A DNA stretch of 47,978 nucleotides from Pseudomonas laurentiana (GCF_014648275.1 NZ_BMQU01000026.1:1-47978); one strand, 5' to 3'. Shown: positions 39,145 through 46,860, numbered from the stretch's first letter. Translations and numbers: made by a program. The notes: a model not told the origin generated them from the sequence alone.

Positions 39145-40124
39145 TCAGAAGTCAGCGTCAGCGTCGACCAGATCGTCTTCAGGAGCAGCATCGGCGATCG
39201 CAGCCTTGCCAGCAGCCTCAACGGCACCCGGGTTCAAAAGCTTGTCGCGGATCTGCTTCTCGAGAGTGGCAGCGATCTCCGGATTGTCCTGGAGGAACTT
39301 GGCCGAGTTGGCCTTACCTTGACCAATCTTGCTGCCCTGATAGCTATACCAGGCACCCGATTTTTCCAGCAGACCGTGCTGTACACCCAGGTCGATGATT
39401 TCGCCGTTGAGGTAGATGCCCTTTCCGTAAAGGATCTGGAACTCGGCCTGACGGAATGGTGGAGCCACTTTGTTCTTGACGATCTTGACGCGGGTTTCGC
39501 TACCAACCACTTCGTCGCCTTCCTTCACCGCGCCGGTACGGCGGATATCCAGGCGAACCGAACCAGGCAGTTGGCGTTCTTGATGTTGCCAGTAATTTTA
39601 CGCAACGCCTGGGACATCAGGCGAGCCTGCAGGCCCACGTGCATGTCACCCATTTCACCTTCAATTTCAGCCTTTGGTACCAATGCAGCAACGGAGTCGA
39701 CGATGATCACGTCAACCGCATTGGAACGCACCAGCATGTCGGTGATTTCCAGTGCTTGCTCACCTGTATCTGGCTGCGAGACCAGCAGGTCGTCGACATT
39801 GACGCCCAGCTTGCCGGCGTACTCTGGGTCCAGTGCGTGTTCGGCATCGACGAAGGCGCAGGTAGCCCCCATTTTCTGGGCCTGAGCGATCACCGACAGG
39901 GTCAGTGTGGTTTTACCGGACGACTCAGGGCCGTAGATCTCGACGATACGGCCTTTTGGCAGACCGCCAATGCCCAGGGCAATGTCCAGCCCCAGCGAGC
40001 CAGTAGAAATGGCCGGGATCGCCTGGCGCTCATGGTCACCCATGCGCATGACCGCGCCTTTACCGAATTGACGTTCGATTTGACCCAGGGCCGCAGCCAA
40101 GGCACGCTTCTTGTTGTCGTCCAT
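39145..40124 (-). pseudogene. recA: recA with a frame-shifting internal deletion
   Basis: RecA normally forms the filament for recombination, repair and LexA self-cleavage. The start [20 protein letters not shown] (ATG at 40124, after GAGG) and the Walker [10 protein letters not shown] are intact to NANCLV, about residue 188. Homologs continue with about 30 residues containing INQIR and the L2 DNA-binding loop. Here the sequence jumps to the codons for [10 protein letters not shown] in another frame (junction about 39560-39563), consistent with a loss of about 91 bases. A stop is met 11 codons later at 39525. The C-terminal 138 residues follow out of frame. A protein lacking L2 would not bind DNA properly. 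Confidence 0.88.
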
Positions 40125-40164
40125 TGAAGTCCTCACGTAATCGATAGGCCCTGACGGCCAGAAC

Positions 40165-40184
40165 ACCTGTATAAGTAGCCAGTA
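40165..40184 (-). promoter_or_regulatory. LexA (SOS) box of recA
   Basis: On the minus strand the core reads CTGGCTACTTATACAG, with CTG and CAG half-sites spaced as in the LexA consensus (one mismatch, CTGG for CTGT). It lies 43 bases upstream of the recA start, within the cinA-recA gap, as expected for LexA control. Confidence 0.8.
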
Positions 40185-40227
40185 TTATTCCACAGGGTTT
40201 TGTTTCCGCCTACCCCCGAATCGCGAT

Positions 40228-40710
40228 TTACTCCGCGCCAAGCTGTAACAAGCCGTCTAGCGCGGCGATTACCGTTTGTCGGCGTACCGATTCGCGGTCT
40301 CCGTCGAAGTACCGGCGCTCGGTCGTCACGTGCTCGCCGTCAGCCCATGCCAGCCAGACAGTCCCCACTGGCTTGGCAACAGAACCTCCATCCGGCCCGG
40401 CCACACCGCTGACCGCCACGGCAAAACGCGCCCCGCTGGCAGCCTGTGCACCGCGCACCATGGCCTCGACAACCTCCTGACTGACCGCCCCTACCTGGCC
40501 GAACAACGCCTCGGGAACCCCCAGTTGACGGGTTTTCTGTGCATTGGAATACGTCACGTAACCGGCCTCGAACCACGCCGAGCTGCCAGGTATGCGGGTA
40601 ATCGCCTCGGCAATGCCGCCCCCCGTACAGGACTCGGCGGTAGCCACATGAGCATTGAAACGGCGCAGACGCTCACCCAGCCGGGCAGCAAGAACGGTAA
40701 TCGGGTCCAT
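40228..40710 (-). CDS. cinA: CinA-family nicotinamide-nucleotide amidase
   Basis: The 160-residue protein is the C-terminal-type CinA (PncC) that deamidates nicotinamide mononucleotide in NAD salvage. It has AESCTGGGIAEAITRIPGSS, the family site with Ser and Cys, then SGVAGPDGGSVAKPVGTVWL. AAGGAG precedes the ATG. It lies upstream of recA in the same direction, as in other Pseudomonas. Confidence 0.94.
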   Translation of the reverse strand: MDPITVLAARLGERLRRFNAHVATAESCTGGGIAEAITRIPGSSAWFEAGYVTYSNAQKTRQLGVPEALFGQVGAVSQEVVEAMVRGAQAASGARFAVAVSGVAGPDGGSVAKPVGTVWLAWADGEHVTTERRYFDGDRESVRRQTVIAALDGLLQLGAE

Positions 40711-40809
40711 GGCAGGCTCCTTGAAAGTCTTGCGCCCTACCCTACACCAAGCACTGCCTGGCAGAAATGCTCAAGAACAGCCGGTCACCAGTGGATCGAG
40801 GTCAGAACC

Positions 40810-40968
40810 ATGGGCCCTTATCACCCCCAACAACCCCTTACCGACCGCACGTTCGCAGAGGCTCTCTGCCTGCCTTGGACGGCGATTGAAGCGCTGCTAG
40901 TCTGTCGATTACCGGTGGTCGGAAAGGTGGCTGCCGTCGCAATGTCTCTGACGACCGTTGTGTTGTAA
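40810..40968 (+). CDS. Possible small hydrophobic-tailed protein
   Basis: A 52-codon reading frame from the ATG at 40810 has GAGG eight bases before it. The protein has a polar start (GPYHPQQPLTDRTFAEALC) and a hydrophobic C-terminal half (VVGKVAAVAMSLTTVVL) that could be a membrane segment. It is not recognised, and its only support is the ribosome site and position upstream of the glycosyltransferase; it could be chance. Confidence 0.3.
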   Translation: MGPYHPQQPLTDRTFAEALCLPWTAIEALLVCRLPVVGKVAAVAMSLTTVVL

Positions 40969-41056
40969 CCCACTGTTGTAGCTAACCGTTGTAACTGACC
41001 TGAGGTGATGAGCGGAGCCTTCACCCAGCTTACAAAATCTAATAAGAGCAACATAA

Positions 41057-41146
41057 ATGCCACTAGCGAAAGCCATCATTCGTACCCAGCGCGACACCTT
41101 CGCCCATGAGGTCCCCTCTAGCCGCAGGAGCACACCAAAGCCATGA
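41057..41146 (+). CDS. Possible 29-residue leader peptide of the arnT-like gene
   Basis: A 29-codon frame starting at 41057 (MPLAKAIIRTQRDTFAHEV) has an AAGAG sequence before it. Its TGA overlaps the ATG of the next gene (ATGA). This is a typical arrangement for translational coupling, so it may control the glycosyltransferase, although the next gene also has its own AGGAG. Confidence 0.35.
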   Translation: MPLAKAIIRTQRDTFAHEVPSSRRSTPKP

Positions 41147-42777
41147 AGATGCACGCTTCACGCCTCGGTCTGGTACTGCTCTGGGCTTTGCTGACACTGG
41201 TCTCGTTGTGGGCCCGTCCGCTGATTCCGATCGACGAAACCCGCTACGCAGCGGTCGCCTGGGAGATGTGGTTACGTGGTGACTGGCTGGTACCTCACAT
41301 CAACGGCGAACCCTATAGCCACAAGCCGCCACTGCTCTTCTGGCTGATAAATCTCGGTTGGGCTGTGCTCGGCACGGGCGATTGGGTGCCGCGCCTGGTT
41401 ACTGCGCTGGTGACCCTGGGCGACCTGTTACTCCTTGGCGCACTGGCTCGGCGCTTGTGGCCGCACGATACCCGGACATCCCTTATAGCCCCTTGGCTGT
41501 TCTACGGTTCCCTGAGTATTGCCCTGTTCAGCACGACCTTGATGTTTGACCTGCTGATGACTGCGGCGGTACTGGTCGGCCTGCTCGGTTTGACCGGCGC
41601 TTGGCAGCGCGGCAGTTGGCATGACTGGGGACTGTACGGGCTGGGCATCGGCCTCGGCATTCTCAGCAAGGGACCGGCGATCCTTGTCTACCTCCTACCT
41701 GTCGCACTGCTGGCGCCCTGGTGGATGACCACCGGCTACCCTGGTGGATGGAAGCGCTGGTACAGCAATACCGCCTTGGCACTACTCGCTGGGGCCTGCC
41801 TGGCGCTGCTATGGGCAATTCCGGCGGCCATCCAGGGAGGCGAGGCCTACCGCGAAATGATCCTGTGGGGCCAGACAACCGGGCGGATGGTCCAATCCTT
41901 CGCCCACGCGCGGCCCTGGTGGTGGTACCTGCCAATTCTGCCGATCCTTCTGCTCCCCTGGTCGTTGTGGCTACCGCTTTGGCGTGGACTCCCGGGGTTA
42001 CGAGCGCACGCTGGCGCGGCAGAGCGCTTTTGCCTGGCCTGGTTTGTGCCCGGACTGCTGGCTTTCTCCGCAATCAGCGGCAAACAGGTGCATTACCTGT
42101 TACCACTGCTCCCGGCACTGATCCTGCTGGGCGCACGAGCGCTAGAGGCTCGCGCAGATACGCCATCACCCGGTCGCCTGGCTATCGCGCTGGCGCTGGC
42201 CCCGTTTGCCTTCATTGCACTGGCCCTTACGATTGCGCCCTTCCTGGCCACGCAGCGCCAATGGCCGACCTGGGTCGCCGAGCTGTCACCGGGCTGGGGG
42301 TTGACCCTGCTCGCGTTGACGCTACTTTGGGCACTCATCCTGCATCGACTCGAGGCCAACCGCTGGCTCGCAGCGTTTCCCGTTGCCTTTCTCGCCGGAC
42401 TGCACATCGGTGTACTCCGCATCGCGGCGCCCGCCTTTGAAATGCCACAGCTCAGCGCGACCCTGGCAACGTTGCAGGCCCAGGGTACGGTCGTGGCAGC
42501 TTCAGCCCAGTATCGCGATCAGTATCCCTTCTCGCTGCGTTTGACCAAGCCCTTGCAATTGATCCCTGAAGGCGACGAGCTGGCGTGGGCACAAGCCAAT
42601 CCGACTGGCGTACTGTTGGTGAACCATAAGGCAATGAGCGCCGAACAGCGGCAAGCGGCACTGATTACCCAGACCTTCCGAGGTAGCGATGCCGCACTCT
42701 GGCCGGCGACAACACTGACCCGCCATCCAGACTACCTCAGCAACGAACGCGTGGAGGATGCCAATGCAACCGAATGA
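41143..42777 (+). CDS. ArnT-like membrane glycosyltransferase (GT83/PMT type)
   Basis: This 544-residue GT-C fold transferase has a short N-terminal membrane helix and the acidic loop PIDETRYAAVAWEMW (catalytic Asp-Glu). SHKPPLLFWLINLGW follows, then about a dozen membrane helices and a C-terminal periplasmic domain. ArnT adds aminoarabinose to lipid A, but no arn genes are nearby, so the sugar and acceptor are unknown. AGGAG precedes the ATG. It lies between cinA and the prophage and may be strain-specific cargo. Confidence 0.8.
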   Translation: MKMHASRLGLVLLWALLTLVSLWARPLIPIDETRYAAVAWEMWLRGDWLVPHINGEPYSHKPPLLFWLINLGWAVLGTGDWVPRLVTALVTLGDLLLLGALARRLWPHDTRTSLIAPWLFYGSLSIALFSTTLMFDLLMTAAVLVGLLGLTGAWQRGSWHDWGLYGLGIGLGILSKGPAILVYLLPVALLAPWWMTTGYPGGWKRWYSNTALALLAGACLALLWAIPAAIQGGEAYREMILWGQTTGRMVQSFAHARPWWWYLPILPILLLPWSLWLPLWRGLPGLRAHAGAAERFCLAWFVPGLLAFSAISGKQVHYLLPLLPALILLGARALEARADTPSPGRLAIALALAPFAFIALALTIAPFLATQRQWPTWVAELSPGWGLTLLALTLLWALILHRLEANRWLAAFPVAFLAGLHIGVLRIAAPAFEMPQLSATLATLQAQGTVVAASAQYRDQYPFSLRLTKPLQLIPEGDELAWAQANPTGVLLVNHKAMSAEQRQAALITQTFRGSDAALWPATTLTRHPDYLSNERVEDANATE

Positions 42778-42966
42778 GCCTGCGTAGGCCAGCACCACGG
42801 GGTGGGGCAACTCACTGCCCCCCTGTAATAGACATCAGCCAGCGCCAGCAATACAGAATAAATCCCTGTAGTATTAGGCCATTCGAAATTGTCTAAAAGA
42901 CTGCTCGCTGTAAGGCCTTGAATGTCTGATCTTTCCGCACACACCCCGATTGTGCTGGAGTATTAA

Positions 42967-43016
42967 CGAAAAAAGGCGCCAAAGCCCAACAACATAAGGG
43001 CTTCGGCGCCTTTTTG
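42967..43016. terminator. Strong terminator at the prophage border
   Basis: A long stem (AAAAGGCGCC-AAAGCCC paired with GGGCTT-CGGCGCCTTTTT) is flanked by A and T runs. It lies between the arnT-like gene and umuC, which converge on it, and may stop transcription from both sides. Confidence 0.88.
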
Positions 43017-43034
43017 CATATGCGCAAGCGTGCA

Positions 43035-43090
43035 TGAATTGGCGTGAATTGGCATAGTTGGGCGTTCGGTTTGCCCCATTTTTGCCCCAT
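43035..43090. repeat. Short direct repeats, possible prophage attachment-end sites
   Basis: TGAATTGGCG/TGAATTGGCA are tandem ten-base repeats (43035-43054). TTGCCCCAT occurs at 43071-43079 and 43082-43090, 11 bases apart. Such helically phased repeats just inside a phage region are like integrase arm-type sites. No integrase is present in the window. Confidence 0.4.
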
Positions 43091-43100
43091 CGATCACGTC

Positions 43101-44375
43101 TTAGGTACAGCTCACTCGCCAAAGCTGATCAAGCCGTGTCGTGTAACTCCTACTCATCATCTCTCGACGCATCCCCCAGTCAGGATCCACCGGCACGCTA
43201 GCAGATCGAAGCGTTCCCCTGCCCCATCGTTCGTTGATCTGATCAAGCACCATCATCACCCGACTCGCTTCAGCTGGCTGAGCCGCTGCGAACAGGTCGC
43301 CTGTATATTGGCCTCGCTGGCTGAGGTTCATTAGCAGGACTTCAGCCTTGCTGTAATTGAAGCCAGGACGGAACACGCGCTCAAGCGCATCGACCGCAGC
43401 CTTCGTCAGCAACCGTACATCATCAGTAGGGTACGGCAACTCGACGAGCACCCCGTTGGCGTACTTGGCTTCCTCAGGGTTGAACATGCCAGTTCGAATG
43501 CTCACCCTGATCTTCTTGCATACAGAGCCTTGCGCCCGCAGCTTTTCCGAGGCGCGCATCATGTAGGTGGCCACCGCCTCTTTTATTGGCGCCAATGCCT
43601 GCAGGCGCTTGCCGAACATCCGGCTGCAGCAGATCTCCTGCTTTGGCGGATCCGGTTCATCGAGCTCCAGGCAAGGGGTACCGGCCAGCTCGCGAGCGGT
43701 TTTCTCGACCACCACACTGAACTTTTTGCGCAGCATCCACGGATCAGCCTTGGCCAGATCCATAGCGGTCTTGATGCCCATGCCTTCAAAGTGAGTGCTC
43801 AAACGACGGCCAACACCCCACACCTCCGAAACCGCCGTGTTCCTCAGCACCCAATCGCGCTTAAAGGGATCGCAGATGTTAACCACACCACCGGTCTGAG
43901 CCTGGAGGCGCTTGGCCGTATGGTTCGCCAGCTTGGCCAGGGTCTTGGTACCAGCAATACCGACGCCGACCGGAATGCCAGTGCAACGCAGCACCTGGCT
44001 GCGAATGCGTCGGCCGAGCTGGTCCAGGTCAGCAATACCGGTCAGATCGGCAAACGCTTCATCAATGCTGTAGACCTCGACCGCTGGAACCATGGATTCG
44101 ATCAGGGTCATGACCCGCTCGCTCATGTCACCGTACAGGGCATAGTTGGACGAGAACGCCACGATGCCATGCTGCTTGAGCTTGTGCTTGATCTGAAAAT
44201 ACGGCTCCCCCATCTTCACAAAGGGCTTCGCGTCGTAGCTGCGCGCAATGACACAGCCGTCGTTATTGCTCAGTACGACGATCGGCACCTTGGCCAAGTC
44301 CGGTCGAAACACCCTCTCGCACGATGCGTAGAACGAGTTGCAATCGATCAATGCAAACACGGGCGCTTTAGACAT
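43101..44375 (-). CDS. umuC: UmuC/RulB-like Y-family DNA polymerase
   Basis: This 424-residue protein is the polymerase subunit of an SOS translesion system. It starts FALIDCNSFYASCERVFRPD with the catalytic Asp of LIDCNSF. The second acidic pair is in YSIDEAFADLTG, and the helix-hairpin-helix region is SEVWGVGRRLSTHFEGMGIK. The C-terminal domain after about residue 240 carries a UmuC-type DUF4113 region (RWGRGTLRSASV). Its start overlaps umuD by eight bases. Confidence 0.95.
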   Translation of the reverse strand: MSKAPVFALIDCNSFYASCERVFRPDLAKVPIVVLSNNDGCVIARSYDAKPFVKMGEPYFQIKHKLKQHGIVAFSSNYALYGDMSERVMTLIESMVPAVEVYSIDEAFADLTGIADLDQLGRRIRSQVLRCTGIPVGVGIAGTKTLAKLANHTAKRLQAQTGGVVNICDPFKRDWVLRNTAVSEVWGVGRRLSTHFEGMGIKTAMDLAKADPWMLRKKFSVVVEKTARELAGTPCLELDEPDPPKQEICCSRMFGKRLQALAPIKEAVATYMMRASEKLRAQGSVCKKIRVSIRTGMFNPEEAKYANGVLVELPYPTDDVRLLTKAAVDALERVFRPGFNYSKAEVLLMNLSQRGQYTGDLFAAAQPAEASRVMMVLDQINERWGRGTLRSASVPVDPDWGMRREMMSRSYTTRLDQLWRVSCT

Positions 44376-44793
44376 GGCTGCGCACGCTGCCGGTGATCAC
44401 GCCCCAAATCGACAGCTCGTCCCCTTCTAGAACGTAGCGCGGCGGGTACTTGGGGTTTTCGGACAGCAGGATCACGTCCTTGCCTCGAATGCACAGCCGC
44501 TTGCACACCGGGTCATTGTTCAGCAACGCAACAACAATATGCCCGTGCGCAGGCTCAAGCGAGCGGTCGACCACCGCAAGGTCTCCATCAAAGATCCCAG
44601 CGCCCTGCATGCTCTCACCTGTGATTGATACAAGGTACACATGAGGTGCCCGGATGTTGAGCACTTCATCCAGGGAGATGTGCGCCTCGATGTGATCAGC
44701 CGCTGGCGAGGGGAACCCAGCTGGCACTTGGAACAGGCACAGGGGCAGCTTCAGACCGCCCTCGGCGATTGGGCCTATGATGGAATAGCTCAT
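44368..44793 (-). CDS. umuD: UmuD-like LexA-family self-cleaving protein
   Basis: UmuD is cleaved to UmuD' with help from RecA filaments and activates UmuC. The 141-residue protein from the ATG at 44793 has the cleavage site Ala-Gly in QVPAGFPSPAADH. It also has the catalytic Ser in GESMQGAGI and Lys in VCKRLCI. A LexA box lies 20 bases upstream. With recA broken, neither induction nor cleavage would be expected. Confidence 0.94.
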   Translation of the reverse strand: MSYSIIGPIAEGGLKLPLCLFQVPAGFPSPAADHIEAHISLDEVLNIRAPHVYLVSITGESMQGAGIFDGDLAVVDRSLEPAHGHIVVALLNNDPVCKRLCIRGKDVILLSENPKYPPRYVLEGDELSIWGVITGSVRSHV

Positions 44794-44812
44794 GACGCAC
44801 GACTCCAAAAAA

Positions 44813-44832
44813 TACTGTACGAATATACAGTT
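44813..44832. promoter_or_regulatory. LexA (SOS) box of umuDC, shared with the SRAP gene
   Basis: TACTGTACGAATATACAGTT contains the perfect CTGT-N8-ACAG core. It lies 20 bases from the umuD start on one side and about 60 bases from the SRAP gene on the other, so it could control both divergent genes. Confidence 0.9.
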
Positions 44833-44894
44833 AACGATTTACGAGCCTTGCGGTCAATTTTTATGTGGGAGATTTCTGATAGGCGGGAGTCAAA

Positions 44895-45569
44895 ATGTGC
44901 GGACGGTTGAGCCAGTACCACGGTATCCACGACTTCGTGGACGCCCTGAGCATGCCCTACCCGCTAGTAAACAGCATTGGGGACCAACCGCTGGAGCACT
45001 ACAACGTAGCGCCAACGACGCGTGTAGCCCTGCTGCGACTGGCTGAAGAGAAGCTGCACGCGGATCTGGTGCGCTGGGGATGGCGGCCGCACTGGGCCAG
45101 GGATCGAGCAGCACCAATCAATGCCCGAGTGGAAAAAGTTGCACACAGCCCGTTCTTTCGGGCGATCTGGCCGCACAGGGCTATCGCTCCAATCGACAAC
45201 TGGTTTGAGTGGGTCGATGAAGGTGGGCCGAAAAAGCAGCCGTACCTGATCAGGCGCCGCGATGGGCGCCCAGCACTATGCGCCGCAATCGGCCAGTTCA
45301 GCGCCGAACCGAATGAGCATGACGGCTTCGTAATCATTACCGCTGACAGCGCAGGCGGAATGATAGACGTGCATGATCGCCGCCCTGTTGTTCTGGCACC
45401 AGAGTTAGCCAGGGAATGGCTCACCCCTACTACATCGAATCAGCAGGCCGAACATATGGCCCTGAATCTGGGTGAACCCTCGGAGGCATTCGAGTGGTTT
45501 CGGGTTGGAGCGTCCGTAGGCAACGCGAGGAACCAAGGTCCGAGTCTAATTGAACAGTTAGCAAAGTAG
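44895..45569 (+). CDS. SOS response-associated peptidase (SRAP, YedK/HMCES-like)
   Basis: SRAP proteins bind abasic sites in single-stranded DNA through Cys2 and form protective DNA-protein crosslinks. The 224-residue protein starts MCGRL with the catalytic Cys2. NARVEKVAHSPFFR is the DNA-binding loop with the Asn of this family. DNWFEWVDEG carries the Glu, and MIDVHDRRPVVL carries the active-site His. It is divergent from umuDC around a LexA box. Confidence 0.95.
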   Translation: MCGRLSQYHGIHDFVDALSMPYPLVNSIGDQPLEHYNVAPTTRVALLRLAEEKLHADLVRWGWRPHWARDRAAPINARVEKVAHSPFFRAIWPHRAIAPIDNWFEWVDEGGPKKQPYLIRRRDGRPALCAAIGQFSAEPNEHDGFVIITADSAGGMIDVHDRRPVVLAPELAREWLTPTTSNQQAEHMALNLGEPSEAFEWFRVGASVGNARNQGPSLIEQLAK

Positions 45570-45752
45570 TGCATCCCCAACACATAATACGTACGTAAGC
45601 ATGTAAGTACTTAGTTAAATAGCGAATTAACGAATTGACGAACACCCTCCAGACATAAAAACACAAAAGCACATATGTTCAAAAACACAAAAATGCTATT
45701 ACACAAAAAACACAATCTCACTACTGCACAAGCCAGACGGCACGGGGCCTAG

Positions 45753-45773
45753 AGGCTTTTTTGAGCCTTTTTA
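45753..45773 (+). terminator. Probable terminator of the SRAP gene
   Basis: A short stem (AGGCT/AGCCT) with a T-rich loop is followed by TTTTT, about 180 bases after the stop. The region between (45570-45750) is AT-rich with three ACACAAAA copies at 45661, 45685 and 45701 and no gene. Confidence 0.5.
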
Positions 45774-45783
45774 AAATCGGACC

Positions 45784-45813
45784 TTGACGCGCCCCTAAGT
45801 TTACTTATTTAAT
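45784..45813 (+). promoter_or_regulatory. Candidate promoter of the small hydrophobic peptide gene
   Basis: TTGACG (45784-45789) and TTTAAT (45808-45813) are separated by 18 bases (a TATTTA at 16 bases spacing is also possible). It follows the SRAP terminator and precedes the peptide gene by about 80 bases. Confidence 0.4.
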
Positions 45814-45843
45814 CTCGCACTACATCAACGCACCATCCCCCCC

Positions 45844-45883
45844 GGCGCAAAAAATTACGCCAGGGCGGCCCAACTCAGCCTGG
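45844..45883 (+). promoter_or_regulatory. Two competing hairpins before the peptide gene
   Basis: GGCG (45844-45847) pairs with CGCC (45858-45861), while CCAGG (45860-45864) pairs with CCTGG (45879-45883). They share bases and cannot form together. The second covers part of the Shine-Dalgarno region (CTGGAG), so the fold could switch translation. Confidence 0.4.
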
Positions 45884-45891
45884 AGAATTAT

Positions 45892-45963
45892 ATGACCATT
45901 AAACTTATCCTCATCTTGGCAATCGAAATCATCAGATTGATCCAGATGATGGTCATTGGTTAA
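45892..45963 (+). CDS. 23-residue hydrophobic peptide, possible type I toxin
   Basis: A 23-codon gene (ATG at 45892, TAA at 45961-45963) has GGAG six bases before the start. The peptide is almost all Ile/Leu/Met/Val with a few charged residues (MTIKLILILAIE at the start). This resembles small membrane toxins such as TisB or Ibs in size and composition. Its stop overlaps the dam stop on the other strand, so the transcripts could be antisense. It is not recognised and is inferred only from signals. Confidence 0.45.
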   Translation: MTIKLILILAIEIIRLIQMMVIG

Positions 45964-46754
45964 AACAGGCTGCCAAGTGCAGACGGCGTCCAGTTCATGA
46001 TGACTAGCTCACCCGTTACCTCAGCTTTGCCTTGCCGCTGGTTGGTCGTCGTGTACCTAATATCCACAGTCTCGAAATGGAAGCCGTCGAAAACACGCCG
46101 GATGTCCGGGTGGTCGTTGATGCTGACCATCACCTTGCCCTTACAGCACCGCATGAACGCGGCCATGCGCTCGTAATTTTCAAAGGGGAAATCGAGGCCA
46201 TACCCAGCGGTCTGCCAGTACGGCGGGTCCATGTAATGGAACGTGTGTGCCCGGTCGTAGCGCTCGGCGCATTCCAACCAGGACAGGTTCTCGACGTAGG
46301 TGCCGGCGAGGCGCTGCCAAGCGGCTGAGAGGTTTTCCTCAATGCGCAGCAGGTTGATGGCCGGGCCGGTGGTTGCGGTACCAAAGGTCTGCCCAGTGAC
46401 CTTGCCACCGAACGCATGCTGCTGCAGATAGAAGAACCGGGCGGCACGCTGGATGTCCGTCAGCGTCTCGGGCCGGGTCATCTTCTGCCACTCGAAAATT
46501 TGGCGCGAGCTTAGCGCCCATTTGAACTGGCGGACGAATTCCTCCAGGTGGTTCTGCACCACCCGATAGAGCGTAACCAGGTCACCATTGAGATCGTTGA
46601 GCACCTCCACCGGCGCGGGCTGCGGACGCATAAAGAACAGCGCAGCACCACCGGCGAAGACCTCGACGTAGCATTCATGAGGGGGAAAGAGAGGGATCAA
46701 GCGGTCGGCCAGACGGCGTTTGCCGCCCATCCAGGGAATGATTGGAGTCGTCAT
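45960..46754 (-). CDS. dam: Phage DNA adenine methylase (D12 class N6-methyltransferase)
   Basis: This 264-residue enzyme methylates adenine N6. It has PWMGGKRRLADRLIPLFP (motif I region with SAM binding), EVFAGGAALFF and the catalytic DPPY in YMDPPYWQTAG. Phage Dam proteins often protect phage DNA or affect packaging. A LexA-type box lies about 15 bases upstream of its start, unusual for this family. It overlaps the 23-residue peptide gene at its 3' end. Confidence 0.9.
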   Translation of the reverse strand: MTTPIIPWMGGKRRLADRLIPLFPPHECYVEVFAGGAALFFMRPQPAPVEVLNDLNGDLVTLYRVVQNHLEEFVRQFKWALSSRQIFEWQKMTRPETLTDIQRAARFFYLQQHAFGGKVTGQTFGTATTGPAINLLRIEENLSAAWQRLAGTYVENLSWLECAERYDRAHTFHYMDPPYWQTAGYGLDFPFENYERMAAFMRCCKGKVMVSINDHPDIRRVFDGFHFETVDIRYTTTNQRQGKAEVTGELVIMNWTPSALGSLF

Positions 46755-46769
46755 TTGAGAGCAAGTCTT

Positions 46770-46789
46770 TACTGTATGGATAAACAGGT
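46770..46789 (-). promoter_or_regulatory. LexA-type (SOS) box upstream of dam
   Basis: The core CTGTATGGATAAACAG (46772-46787) fits CTGT-N8-ACAG. It lies about 15 bases from the dam start, so the methylase would be turned on by DNA damage. Confidence 0.7.
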
Positions 46790-46860
46790 GTTAGGCTCGC
46801 CGCGCTTTGTGCACGGAGCAGGAGCCTCGGCTGGACTTGCAGGAAGGGTCTGCGGGTTCG

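Noticed and set aside
39145-39528. A separate 127-residue gene at the recA 3' end
   Set aside because: It is the out-of-frame remainder of recA after the deletion; its start is an internal GTG without a ribosome site.
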